In this document: piece by piece, positions 37,588 through 45,495 of the stretch | Layout of the letters: every line of letters starts with the position of its first letter | Numbering within the stretch: the stretch's first letter is position 1 | Assembly: GCA_016871395.1 (NCBI GenBank) | Contig: VFYV01000004.1 | Location: 1 to 64,000 of the forward strand | From: Actinomycetota bacterium | Lineage (GTDB): Bacteria > Actinomycetota > Acidimicrobiia > Acidimicrobiales > Ilumatobacteraceae | Reading direction: 5' to 3' | DNA: 64,000 nucleotides | Program-made: the position numbers and the translations under genes | Notes under the pieces: model-generated | Databases searched by the model: none | What the model was told of the DNA's origin: nothing | Seen by the model: the letters and a program-made list of their open reading frames with translations, nothing else

Positions 37588-38445
37588 TCAGTGCCCTCCC
37601 CCACCCGTGATGCAGTGCGGTCCTTCGGCTTCTTGGCCGGTGGTGTTGACACCGATAGCCGGGCCGTTGAAGACCGTTCCCGTGTCGACGACGACGGTGC
37701 CGTTGCTGATCGACACGCCGAATCGATCCATGCCACGCGGGGCGGGACCGGCCTTTTTCTCACCGACCCGGTTGTACTGCGACCCGTGACAAGGACACTC
37801 GAACCACTGCGAACTCTTGCACTCGGGTACGCGACAACCGAGATGCGGGCACTTCTGGTACAACGCGACGAGGCCCGCTTCCATGCCGGCCAACACCGAG
37901 GGCTGGTTCGAGTACGCCTTGCGAGCCTTGGGAAGTGCATCGGTCGGGTAGGCCGTCAGCCAGGTGCGCGCCTCCGGCTTGTACACGAATCCCTTCTCAC
38001 CACGAATCTGGACGAGCAAATCGTCGAGTCGACCCACGGTCACCTTCGAGCCGAAACCACCACCGGCTCGGGGCCACAAGAACGCCACCACCGCGACACC
38101 GAAGGCGCCGAGGCTGGCCGTCATCATGGATACGGCGGCGCGGTTGAAGAACTGACGACGCGAGACGCCGAGAGTTTCCTCATCGGGTGCCTGCCATGCC
38201 ACGGGCGCGACCTCTTTGGCCTTCTCGAGCGCCGTCGAACGCTTGGTCGTCTCGGCGCTTTCGTACGCGGCACCACTGGGTCCCGCAGAGGACTCGGCCT
38301 TGATCGCCTTGTCACGCTTGACCGTCTCGCGGGACAACGCGCCCGCACCACGCACGTCGGAGCGACGCGCCGAGGTGATCAACACGACAGCGGCCGCCAC
38401 GACCAACCCGGCCACGGCGATGATGATGGTTGTTGCTGGTGTCAT
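37588..38445 (-). CDS. Rieske [2Fe-2S] protein of the b6-like complex
   Basis: A 285-residue Rieske subunit. The cluster ligands are in CPHLGC (199-204) and CPCHGS (217-222). There is an N-terminal hydrophobic segment (residues 6-24) and a second one after a twin-arginine motif SRRQFF (95-100), so the catalytic domain is probably placed outside the membrane by the Tat system, as in other actinobacteria. I chose ATG 38445 with AGGAATCTCC upstream. It lies between subunit IV and the diheme cytochrome. Confidence 0.93.
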   Translation of the reverse strand: MTPATTIIIAVAGLVVAAAVVLITSARRSDVRGAGALSRETVKRDKAIKAESSAGPSGAAYESAETTKRSTALEKAKEVAPVAWQAPDEETLGVSRRQFFNRAAVSMMTASLGAFGVAVVAFLWPRAGGGFGSKVTVGRLDDLLVQIRGEKGFVYKPEARTWLTAYPTDALPKARKAYSNQPSVLAGMEAGLVALYQKCPHLGCRVPECKSSQWFECPCHGSQYNRVGEKKAGPAPRGMDRFGVSISNGTVVVDTGTVFNGPAIGVNTTGQEAEGPHCITGGGGH

Positions 38446-38458
38446 GTATGGAGATTCC

Positions 38459-39208
38459 TCACAACTCGAAGAACAGGCCGTCACGCCACGGGAAGACGAA
38501 GTTGAAACCGGGGCCACGGAAGAACGAGCCGATCATGACGAGCACCGCCCAGAACATCAAATGAACCGTCATGATCGAGGTCGCGAACTTGCGATCCTCG
38601 GGTTTGTTCGACGGGTTCTTGTCGATGTAGGGCGCCAGGATCAGCGCGAAAAGGGCGATGCCGGGAATGGTCACGCCGGCCACCATCGGATGGAACATCG
38701 TGAGCAACTCCTGCAGACCGAGGAAGTACCACGGGGCTTTCGACGGGTTCGGCGTCTGGTTCGGGTTGGCCAACTGCAAGAGGGGCGCGTTCACGAAGAT
38801 CGAGAAGAAGAACAAGAACGCCGTGCAGGCCAGGGCGGCGACGAACTCCACGGCCAACAGGTGCGGCCAAGTGTGAACCTTGTCGACCGGCGTGGCCTTC
38901 ACGTCCTGAATCGAGCCGGACTTGACCACGGTCAACAAACGCTGAGTGTGCCCGCCGGGTCCGGCTCCAACCGGCACCCCACCAGAAGCGGGCGCCGGCG
39001 CCACGAGCGCTGCCACCTTGTCGGCTACCGCGACGGCACCACCATCGTCGGTCTTCGATCGCGCGGACTTGCTTCGTTCGAGCAGGTGCGCCGGGATTCG
39101 CGGATCCGAAGCGGCAGCGGCCGCGGGCGTGGCGGCGCCCGACGAGGCAGCTGCCTTGTCGCGCGCGGCTTGGGCCCGCTTGAGGAGGTGTTCGGGGATC
39201 TCGGTCAT
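38459..39208 (-). CDS. Cytochrome b subunit IV-like protein (split cytochrome b, C-terminal part)
   Basis: A 249-residue protein whose last 130 residues hold three helices matching the C-terminal part of cytochrome b (PetD-like). The Qo-site PEWY motif of mitochondria and chloroplasts is replaced by KAPWY (157-161), followed by GLQELL, and LAPYIDKNPSNKPEDR ends the loop. The first 110 residues are unusual: low-complexity Ala/Ser sequence carrying two copies of a short motif, IPEHLLKR (4-11) and IPAHLLER (38-45). The same motif begins the cytochrome c at 41385. Confidence 0.9.
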   Translation of the reverse strand: MTEIPEHLLKRAQAARDKAAASSGAATPAAAAASDPRIPAHLLERSKSARSKTDDGGAVAVADKVAALVAPAPASGGVPVGAGPGGHTQRLLTVVKSGSIQDVKATPVDKVHTWPHLLAVEFVAALACTAFLFFFSIFVNAPLLQLANPNQTPNPSKAPWYFLGLQELLTMFHPMVAGVTIPGIALFALILAPYIDKNPSNKPEDRKFATSIMTVHLMFWAVLVMIGSFFRGPGFNFVFPWRDGLFFEL

Positions 39209-39229
39209 GAGTGTCTGTTTCCTTCCCGA

Positions 39230-40012
39230 TCAGAGCGGCCCGGAGATGCCGCCGTCCTTGCGGACGCGCCAGAAGTGAATGGCCATGAAGATCACGATCA
39301 CGAACGGCAGCATGAGCACGTGCAGAACGTACCAACGCAGGAGAGTTTCCGAGCCGATCTCGACCCCTCCGAGCAAGACGAATCTCACCTGTGAACCGAA
39401 CACCGGGGTGTAGCCCATCATGTTGGTACCCACGGCCACGGCCCACATCGCCAACTGGTCCCACGGAAGCAGGTATCCGGTGAAGGACAAGAGCAACGTG
39501 AGCGTGAGCAATACGACGCCGATGACCCAGTTGAACTCACGAGGAGGTTTGTACGCGCCGTGATAGAAGACCCGCGCCATGTGCAAGAACACGGTCAGCA
39601 CCATGAGGTGCGCTCCCCACCTGTGCATGTTTCGAATCAGTAGGCCGAAGGCCACCGAGGTCTGCAGGCTGCTGATGTCGTTCCACGCGGCCGTGGCTTC
39701 CGGACGGTAGAAGAACATCAGGAAGATGCCCGTGACGGTGAGCAGAATGAAGAGGAAGAAACTGAGCCCGCCAAGACACAACGTGTAACTGACCTTCACC
39801 GCGTGTCGCTTCACCTTCACCGGGTGCAGGTGGTAGAGCACCGAGTTCATGATGACGTACGAACGGTTACGCGGGCTGTCGGTGTAGCCCTTACGGAAGA
39901 TGGAGCCCGGTCGGAAGATCGAGTTCCAGGCTTGGCTGCCTTGGACGGACTCGACGGTCTTGTTGAGTCGTTCCTTCGCAGTGGGTCGGGGGTCGTCGAG
40001 GACTTTTACCAT
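39230..40012 (-). CDS. Cytochrome b6-type cytochrome b (N-terminal part)
   Basis: A 260-residue four-helix cytochrome b that oxidises menaquinol. The bis-histidine haem pairs are H130/H144 (13 residues between) and H231/H246 (14 between), the spacing of cytochrome b6. It ends RKDGGISGPL, nearly the chloroplast b6 ending. The first helix has CLGG (cysteine 79) at the place of the b6 cysteine that binds the extra haem c(i) covalently. PREFNW and GYLLPWDQ are also conserved. Together with subunit IV it forms a split, b6f-like cytochrome b. Confidence 0.94.
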   Translation of the reverse strand: MVKVLDDPRPTAKERLNKTVESVQGSQAWNSIFRPGSIFRKGYTDSPRNRSYVIMNSVLYHLHPVKVKRHAVKVSYTLCLGGLSFFLFILLTVTGIFLMFFYRPEATAAWNDISSLQTSVAFGLLIRNMHRWGAHLMVLTVFLHMARVFYHGAYKPPREFNWVIGVVLLTLTLLLSFTGYLLPWDQLAMWAVAVGTNMMGYTPVFGSQVRFVLLGGVEIGSETLLRWYVLHVLMLPFVIVIFMAIHFWRVRKDGGISGPL

Positions 40013-40023
40013 GAGTGTTTCTC

Positions 40024-40437
40024 CTAGAACCGCATTCCGTACGCGTAGCCGTGATTGTTGGTGCGAGTGTGAGTGTCACCGGTCGCCAAAGCGGCCCCGG
40101 CCTTGCCGAGGATGATGACTCCGGTCGGGCATCGATCGACGCACAGGGCACAGCGCGTACACACGTCGTCGTCGATGATGAAGAGAACATTGTCGTTGGG
40201 GTCGATGCCCGGTCGCTCAGTACCCATCGCCTCGGCGACAGCATCCGGTGTGACCATGTGGATGCATTTCCACGGGCAGATGTCCACACAACCCTCGCAC
40301 ATGATGCACTCGGTCTGGTCGATGTGGATGAACTGCTTCGGCTTCACGGCCTTGGTCAAGTAATCGGCATCCACCTCGACCAGCTGGTACTGATCCGAGT
40401 ACGGCATCATCGGAGGGTTGGCGTCAGTGCGTGCCAT
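40024..40437 (-). CDS. 2[4Fe-4S] ferredoxin-like protein
   Basis: A 137-residue protein with two classical cluster motifs, CIMCEGCVDICP (44-55) and CTRCALCVDRCP (93-104), with ligands at 44, 47, 50, 54 and 93, 96, 99, 103. The long spacer between the motifs sets it apart from small clostridial ferredoxins. There is no membrane segment. It sits between an unknown membrane protein and cytochrome b in one operon, so it may be a peripheral subunit or an electron carrier for the b6-like complex. This role is inferred from position. Confidence 0.88.
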   Translation of the reverse strand: MARTDANPPMMPYSDQYQLVEVDADYLTKAVKPKQFIHIDQTECIMCEGCVDICPWKCIHMVTPDAVAEAMGTERPGIDPNDNVLFIIDDDVCTRCALCVDRCPTGVIILGKAGAALATGDTHTRTNNHGYAYGMRF

Positions 40438-40441
40438 GAGC

Positions 40442-40930
40442 TCAGGCCTTTTTCACCAATGGACGACCGTAGGAGGACTGCTCGAGTTCAGTGGATTTCG
40501 ACAATCCACGCTTCTGCCACCACGACCACATGTAGATCTGCAGGCCGAGGAAGAAACCGTAGATGCCGGTGACGATGATGTCGCCGACCTGGAGATAGTT
40601 GATGTCAAACGGGAAACTGCCGCCCTTGGCTTGTGACTTCAAGATGTTGCCCGGACCGTAGAGCATTTTGTCCGACTGCCAACCGAGTTCGTTCTGAACG
40701 TGCACCAACCACTGATGCGGAACAACTCCGTAGGCGAGGAACATCACGAAGAATGCGTACGTGGCGCCGAACATCGCCTCACCCCACGAAACGGGGGTTC
40801 CAATCGGACGACGCTTGCCGTACACGAAGATCAGCCCCGTCAAGATCAGGGTCGCCGCGAGCGAGAACAAGAACGCCTGGTTCATCCCTGGCCATTTCAG
40901 AATGTCAATCGCCAGCATCGAGCCGGTCAT
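40442..40930 (-). CDS. Small membrane protein heading the b6-complex/nuo operon
   Basis: Not recognised. About 162 residues with three hydrophobic helices (AFLFSLAATLILTGLIFVYG, FGATYAFFVMFLAYGVVPHQ and VTGIYGFFLGLQIYMWSWWQ) and a conserved-looking histidine in VVPHQWLVHVQNELGW. It lies 4 bases before the ferredoxin gene. The start is uncertain: ATG 40930 is given, but GTG 40945 and ATG 40918 are possible, the last with GAAGGG upstream at a rather long spacing. As first gene of the operon it is probably a subunit or assembly factor of the b6-like complex. Confidence 0.8.
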   Translation of the reverse strand: MTGSMLAIDILKWPGMNQAFLFSLAATLILTGLIFVYGKRRPIGTPVSWGEAMFGATYAFFVMFLAYGVVPHQWLVHVQNELGWQSDKMLYGPGNILKSQAKGGSFPFDINYLQVGDIIVTGIYGFFLGLQIYMWSWWQKRGLSKSTELEQSSYGRPLVKKA

Positions 40931-41384
40931 CCCTTCTGATTCCACGGGTGAGCGTGGTGGTCGTCGCGTGTTGTCGTCTGCTCGGGTAATTGGGTATCGG
41001 TGACTCGACTACCTGCGTAGACGGGCCTTCGAACGTGTTTTCATTGTAGTGGTGGAAGGCCTCTGAGGACCTATCCCGTAACCAAAAGGGGAACGGTTGA
41101 CCGTCACACGACGGAGACGATCGACTCCACCTTTGACGAGGATCGGGGCCGTACGACCTCACCCGCGGAGATTTATCACGGCGCCCTTGGGAGCGGCTGA
41201 TTTGTGCGCAAGTGCACGGTGCTGGCTTCGGAAATCCCGGCGGGGAATTCCCCTCTCGGCGTCATCGCCCTCTAAAGTTCGTCCAACGGAACTTTTCGTC
41301 GTCGATCGATATTTTCCGATCGTTTCGCCAACGCCGTATCGTTTTGACAAACCCCGACCGACCCATTTCCGAAAGGACTGGTCC
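40931..41384. promoter_or_regulatory. Divergent promoter region between the 21-gene operon and the cytochrome c gene
   Basis: This 454-base non-coding stretch must hold promoters for both directions. On the minus strand TACAAT (41043-41048) is a good -10 for the large operon. It lies between the arms of an inverted repeat, GGCCTTC at 41024-41030 and GAAGGCC at 41055-41061, which could be an operator. On the plus strand TAAAGT at 41273-41278 is a weak -10 for the cytochrome c gene. A second small inverted repeat, CGATCG-N10-CGATCG, lies near 41303-41322. No ORF here looks coding. Confidence 0.45.
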
Positions 41385-42185
41385 GTGACCGAGATTCCCG
41401 AGCACCTCCTCAAACGCTCCCGCGACCGCCGGGCCGCTGGCGCGTCGTCCGAATCGGTTTCCGCTCCCGTTCCGGTCCCCACCGAGTCAGTCGCCCCCGT
41501 CGCTCGAGCGGCCGCCGAAACTCCTGTTCAGAAACTGGATTCCAAGCCCGATTCGCCCGACGTGGTCGCGGCCAAGTCGCGTCAGCGGATCCCCTATTGG
41601 GCCATGGCCACGTTGTCTTTGATGCCGATCTTTTTGTTCATGTACGTGCGGGGCTTGCAGCCCCAGAAAGCCGAAGCCTCGGGCCCCATCGCCGTGGGCA
41701 TCGAGCAATATGGCGCCTGCGCGAGTTGCCATGGCGCCGACGGTGGCGGCGGCGCGGGTCGGGTGTTGAGCAATGGCGAGTCGCAAAAGACCTTTCCCCA
41801 CATCGAGGACATGCTGAATTGGGTCTACGCCGGCACCGAGGCCTACGAAGCCGCCGGGGTCGAGTCCTATGGCGACCCGAACCGCGAGGGTGGAGCCCAC
41901 TACCCCCGTTCCTACAACGGCGGCGCAATGCCGGCCCAGGGGTCCATGGCCGGTGGTGCCCTGACCGAGTACGAGATTTTGGGACTGGTGTGCCATATTC
42001 GTTATGACATCTCCGGTGCCGATGCGGCTGGGGAGTGGGCCGAGGAGTTCGAAAAGTGGTGTTCGGCCGACAGCGAGATCTTCGCCGGTCTCGAGGACGG
42101 TTCCTTGAGTTTCGACAGCCTGCCCGGCGTCGGGACCGCCCCGCGCTTGGGCACCCCGGCCGCCGACGAGATTGCCGCGGCCTGA
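41385..42185 (+). CDS. Membrane-anchored monohaem cytochrome c with N-terminal IPEHLLKR motif
   Basis: A 266-residue protein. It starts at GTG 41385, 7 bases after AAAGGA. The first 65 residues are cytoplasmic and low in complexity except for IPEHLLKRSRDRR (4-16), the motif also found twice in subunit IV. One helix follows (IPYWAMATLSLMPIFLFMYV), then a cytochrome c domain with CASCH (112-116) and a probable methionine ligand in GGAMPAQGSM. It is likely to carry electrons from the b6-like complex to a terminal oxidase encoded elsewhere. Confidence 0.9.
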   Translation: MTEIPEHLLKRSRDRRAAGASSESVSAPVPVPTESVAPVARAAAETPVQKLDSKPDSPDVVAAKSRQRIPYWAMATLSLMPIFLFMYVRGLQPQKAEASGPIAVGIEQYGACASCHGADGGGGAGRVLSNGESQKTFPHIEDMLNWVYAGTEAYEAAGVESYGDPNREGGAHYPRSYNGGAMPAQGSMAGGALTEYEILGLVCHIRYDISGADAAGEWAEEFEKWCSADSEIFAGLEDGSLSFDSLPGVGTAPRLGTPAADEIAAA

Positions 42186-42232
42186 CGCCCCGAGCACGGG
42201 CGTGAAGGCCGGAACGGGGCGACACTGAGACC

Positions 42233-43495
42233 ATGAGTTCGCCACGCGAGGCCTCCCATCACGACGTGCTCGTCATCGGTGCCGGTCCCGCCGGTGCCGC
42301 GGCGGGGTATTGGCTCGCTCGCCACGGACTCGACGTGGTGATGGTCGACAAGAGGACCTTCCCCCGCGAGAAGACCTGTGGTGACGGACTCACCCCCCGC
42401 GCGGTCAAGCAGCTCGAGGACATGGGTCTCGGTGATCAGTTGTCGCGGTTCCATCGTTACGAGGGGTTGCGCGCCACCGCGCACGGCAAGACACTCGAAC
42501 TCGAGTGGCCCACGCACCCGACCTACCCGCGCCACGGCTACGTCGTTCGTCGTCGCGAACTGGACACCATGGTCGTGCGCAACGCGATCACAGCCGGGGC
42601 GACGTTACTCGAGGGGCACGAGGCCCTGGCCCCGCTGCTCGATCGTGGATTCGTCCGAGGCGCGACAGTGCAGGCGACCGACACGGACTCCCCCTCCAAC
42701 ATCACGGCGAGGTACGTGATCGTGGCTGACGGCGCGAACAGTCGCTTCGGTCGGGCATTGGGAACGTTCCGAACAAAGGAATGGCCCTACGGAACCGCCA
42801 TTCGCACGTACTGGGAGTCGCCTCGTCATGCCGAGCCTTGGATCGAATCGGCGCTCGACGTGAAAGACCGGAACGGCAACTCGTTGCCGGGTTACGGGTG
42901 GATCTTCCCGGTCGGCGACGGCACCGTGAACGTTGGGGTCGGACTGCTCTCCACCTTCCGCGACTTCAAGAGCGTCAACACCACCCACTTACTCGACGAG
43001 TATGCGCGCTCGATCGCTGATCGATGGCAAATCGATCCCGGCAACCCCACCAACAAGGCCACCTCGGGCCGCATCCCGATGGGTGGATCAGTCGGACCGA
43101 AGTCCGGGCCCACCTACTTGGTGGTCGGCGATGCCGCCGGCAGCGTCAACCCCTTCAACGGCGAGGGAATCGACTACGCGTACGAGACCGCGCGCTGCGC
43201 CGCCGGCGTTCTGGCCGACGCGATTCACAACAACGACCCGGCCGCACTGCAGCGGTACCAGTCGCTCCTCGACGACGAGTACGGCCAGTACTTCAAGGTG
43301 GCGCGCCTCTTCGCTCGAATCATCGGTCGCCCCGTGTTGATGCGCGAGTTGAGTCGGGTGGGCATTCAGAGCCGCACACTCATGGAGTGGGTGTTGCGCA
43401 TATTGGCGAACCTGTTGCGCCCCGACGAAACCGGTCCCGCCGAGGCCGCCTACAAAGCGGCCGCGGCCATCGTTCGTCTCACACCCAACGCCTGA
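42233..43495 (+). CDS. Geranylgeranyl reductase family FAD enzyme, MenJ-like
   Basis: A 420-residue flavoprotein. The dinucleotide motif VIGAGPAGAAAGYWLARHG lies near residue 15, the family CGDGLTPRAV motif near residue 50, and the second FAD motif is VVGDAAGSVNPFNGEGI. In Mycobacterium tuberculosis the relative MenJ saturates one isoprene unit of menaquinone; others reduce archaeal or chlorophyll side chains. A place next to menaquinol-using complexes favours the menaquinone role. It follows the cytochrome c gene by 47 bases on the same strand and could be co-transcribed. Confidence 0.88.
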   Translation: MSSPREASHHDVLVIGAGPAGAAAGYWLARHGLDVVMVDKRTFPREKTCGDGLTPRAVKQLEDMGLGDQLSRFHRYEGLRATAHGKTLELEWPTHPTYPRHGYVVRRRELDTMVVRNAITAGATLLEGHEALAPLLDRGFVRGATVQATDTDSPSNITARYVIVADGANSRFGRALGTFRTKEWPYGTAIRTYWESPRHAEPWIESALDVKDRNGNSLPGYGWIFPVGDGTVNVGVGLLSTFRDFKSVNTTHLLDEYARSIADRWQIDPGNPTNKATSGRIPMGGSVGPKSGPTYLVVGDAAGSVNPFNGEGIDYAYETARCAAGVLADAIHNNDPAALQRYQSLLDDEYGQYFKVARLFARIIGRPVLMRELSRVGIQSRTLMEWVLRILANLLRPDETGPAEAAYKAAAAIVRLTPNA

Positions 43496-43508
43496 ATCGC
43501 CCGCCAGG

Positions 43509-44102
43509 TCAAGCGTCGCACTCGACGGCGGACACCTGTGCGCGATCGAGATCGACGATGGTGCGATGCGACCCGGCAAAACGTTGCACGAACGATTTCA
43601 AGCTGGGAGTTTCCACCTCACAACGGCGCTTCACCTTGTCGAGCAATGGCACGACCCAACCGTTCTCCAGTCGGGCGTACGTGACGCCGTCGAGCAACTC
43701 CTCGATGGCGGGCAACGCGAGTTCACGGTCGTCACCCTCGGGAGCGGGAACCAACGCGAACCATACGACTCCGTCGCCGAGCGTGTCGGCCAACATCACG
43801 CAGGCATTCAGGACGTCGGGGAAAAGACACGTCGAGACACCGAGGGTGCCGTCGGCGATGGCCAAGACACGACCATCACTCAATACGGCGGTGGCATTGC
43901 CCACCGCGCGACCATTCGCCACCGACCACACCGAGTCGGAACGCACGGTGCTGGTGCTCGCGATCAGGTCGATACGGCGCACCTCGGTGCTGTCGATGAC
44001 CTCGCTCGGCCCCGAACGACCAACGGCGAGATAAAGGGTGAGTACCAGAATGAACAAGACGAACAGGGTGGCCCAGTACCGAAGGGTCAAGAACTGGCGC
44101 AC
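43509..44102 (-). CDS. Single-helix membrane protein of unknown function
   Basis: Not recognised. 197 residues with one N-terminal helix (RYWATLFVLFILVLTLYLAV) and a domain of about 165 residues that should lie outside the cell. Four cysteines (in STCLFPDVLNAC, RRCEVE and AVECDA) could form two disulfides. It starts at GTG 44102, 25 bases after hemL on the same strand, so it may be the last gene of the rex-hem transcript. It meets the MenJ-like gene tail to tail 13 bases away. Confidence 0.75.
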   Translation of the reverse strand: MRQFLTLRYWATLFVLFILVLTLYLAVGRSGPSEVIDSTEVRRIDLIASTSTVRSDSVWSVANGRAVGNATAVLSDGRVLAIADGTLGVSTCLFPDVLNACVMLADTLGDGVVWFALVPAPEGDDRELALPAIEELLDGVTYARLENGWVVPLLDKVKRRCEVETPSLKSFVQRFAGSHRTIVDLDRAQVSAVECDA

Positions 44103-44127
44103 GGGGCGAGCGTACGAGGTCGCGGGG

Positions 44128-45480
44128 TCAGTCGGGTGTCGCGATCGAACGGGCGGCGGCTACGAACCGCTCGGCCAAATCATCCATCACCGGGTCGTCG
44201 TGACCGAGGCCCACGAACAGGGCCTCGTAGGCTCCCGGAGCCATCGCGACGCCGTTGGCGAGCAGAGCGTGGAACATTCGGGCGAACAACGGCTCGTCGG
44301 TGGTCCGGGCTTCATCGAAGTTGGACGGAGACCGACCCGACAACTTCTCGCCGAGATGAACGCCCACGAGCGTTCCGACCCGGGTGACGGTCGTTCCGTC
44401 ACCCATGGAGTCACCGATGATGCGAGCAAGTCGGGTCGCACGTTGCTCGATCTCGTCGTAGGCATCAGGCGTCAATAGTGACAGCGCCGCCAAACCGGCG
44501 GCCGTGGCCATCGGATTGCCGGCCAGCGTTCCGGCATGGAAAACCTTGCCGATTGGGGACAACGTCTCCATCAATTCGCGTCGACCACCGACCGCACCGA
44601 TGGGTAGGCCACCACCGATCACCTTCCCGAAACACGTGAGGTCGGGTCGCACCCCGAGACGCTCCTGGGCACCGCCGAGGCCGAGACGGAACCCGGTGAT
44701 CACTTCGTCGAACACCAGTAGAGCACCCACTCGATCGCAGGCGGCGCGCAAGCCCTCGAGGAATCCGGGTGCGGGGGCGACAACGCCCATGTTCGCCGCC
44801 ACCGGTTCCACGATCACCGCGGCCACAGTGTCGTCGATCTCGGGCACCACGTTGTACGGCACCACGACGGTGTTCGCCACCGCTTCCTCGGGCACGCCCG
44901 CCGTTCCCGGGAGACCCAGGGTGGCCACCCCACTTCCTCCGGCCGCCAACAGTGCGTCGGTGGCACCGTGGAAGTTCCCGTCGAAGATGATGATCCTCTT
45001 GCGCCCCGTCACACCACGCGCGAGGCGCACGACCGTCGACGTCGCTTCAGTACCCGAATTCATGAGACGCACCCGCTCACACGAGGGCACGCGCTCGCTG
45101 ATGACCTCGGCCAATTTCATTTCGCGCGGAGTCGGCGCACCGAAGGAGGTGCCGTCGGTCGCGGCCGCGGTCAAGGCCCGCGTGATGGCAGGGTGCGCGT
45201 GTCCGAGGATGACCGCCCCGTAGCTCTGGACCAGATCGATGTAGCGACGACCTTCGACGTCGTACACGTGGGCGCCCTGCCCCCGTGCGACCACGTAGGG
45301 GCGTCCTCCCACTGCCTTGAACGCCCGAATCGACGAGTTCACCCCACCAGGGATGGCACGGGTCGTGCGTTCGAAAAGGGTGTCATTGGACGGAACTCCC
45401 TTGCCCGTGCACACGACGGCGTCACAGCCGGCGGCGACGCAAGCGGTCGGGTCACAGAAACCAACGGCGGACACGGACAT
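44128..45480 (-). CDS. hemL: Glutamate-1-semialdehyde 2,1-aminomutase
   Basis: A PLP enzyme that turns glutamate-1-semialdehyde into 5-aminolevulinate. The PLP lysine is in TCFGKVIGGGLPIG, and NSGTEATSTVVRLARG and FDEVITGFR are typical. The chain is 450 residues, with about 28 extra at the N-terminus containing four cysteines (FCDPTACVAAGCDAVVCTG) before the normal beginning SNDTLFERTTRAIPGGVN. ATG 45480 has GGGAG 7 bases upstream, which supports the long form; GTG at the VCTGKG position is the alternative without a clear ribosome site. Confidence 0.93.
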   Translation of the reverse strand: MSVSAVGFCDPTACVAAGCDAVVCTGKGVPSNDTLFERTTRAIPGGVNSSIRAFKAVGGRPYVVARGQGAHVYDVEGRRYIDLVQSYGAVILGHAHPAITRALTAAATDGTSFGAPTPREMKLAEVISERVPSCERVRLMNSGTEATSTVVRLARGVTGRKRIIIFDGNFHGATDALLAAGGSGVATLGLPGTAGVPEEAVANTVVVPYNVVPEIDDTVAAVIVEPVAANMGVVAPAPGFLEGLRAACDRVGALLVFDEVITGFRLGLGGAQERLGVRPDLTCFGKVIGGGLPIGAVGGRRELMETLSPIGKVFHAGTLAGNPMATAAGLAALSLLTPDAYDEIEQRATRLARIIGDSMGDGTTVTRVGTLVGVHLGEKLSGRSPSNFDEARTTDEPLFARMFHALLANGVAMAPGAYEALFVGLGHDDPVMDDLAERFVAAARSIATPD

Positions 45481-45495
45481 GTCGGCTCCCGCGGC

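Noticed and set aside
41344-41349. TTGACA as a -35 box for the cytochrome c gene
   Set aside because: The base pairs 16-18 downstream do not resemble a -10, and a start there would overlap the ribosome site.
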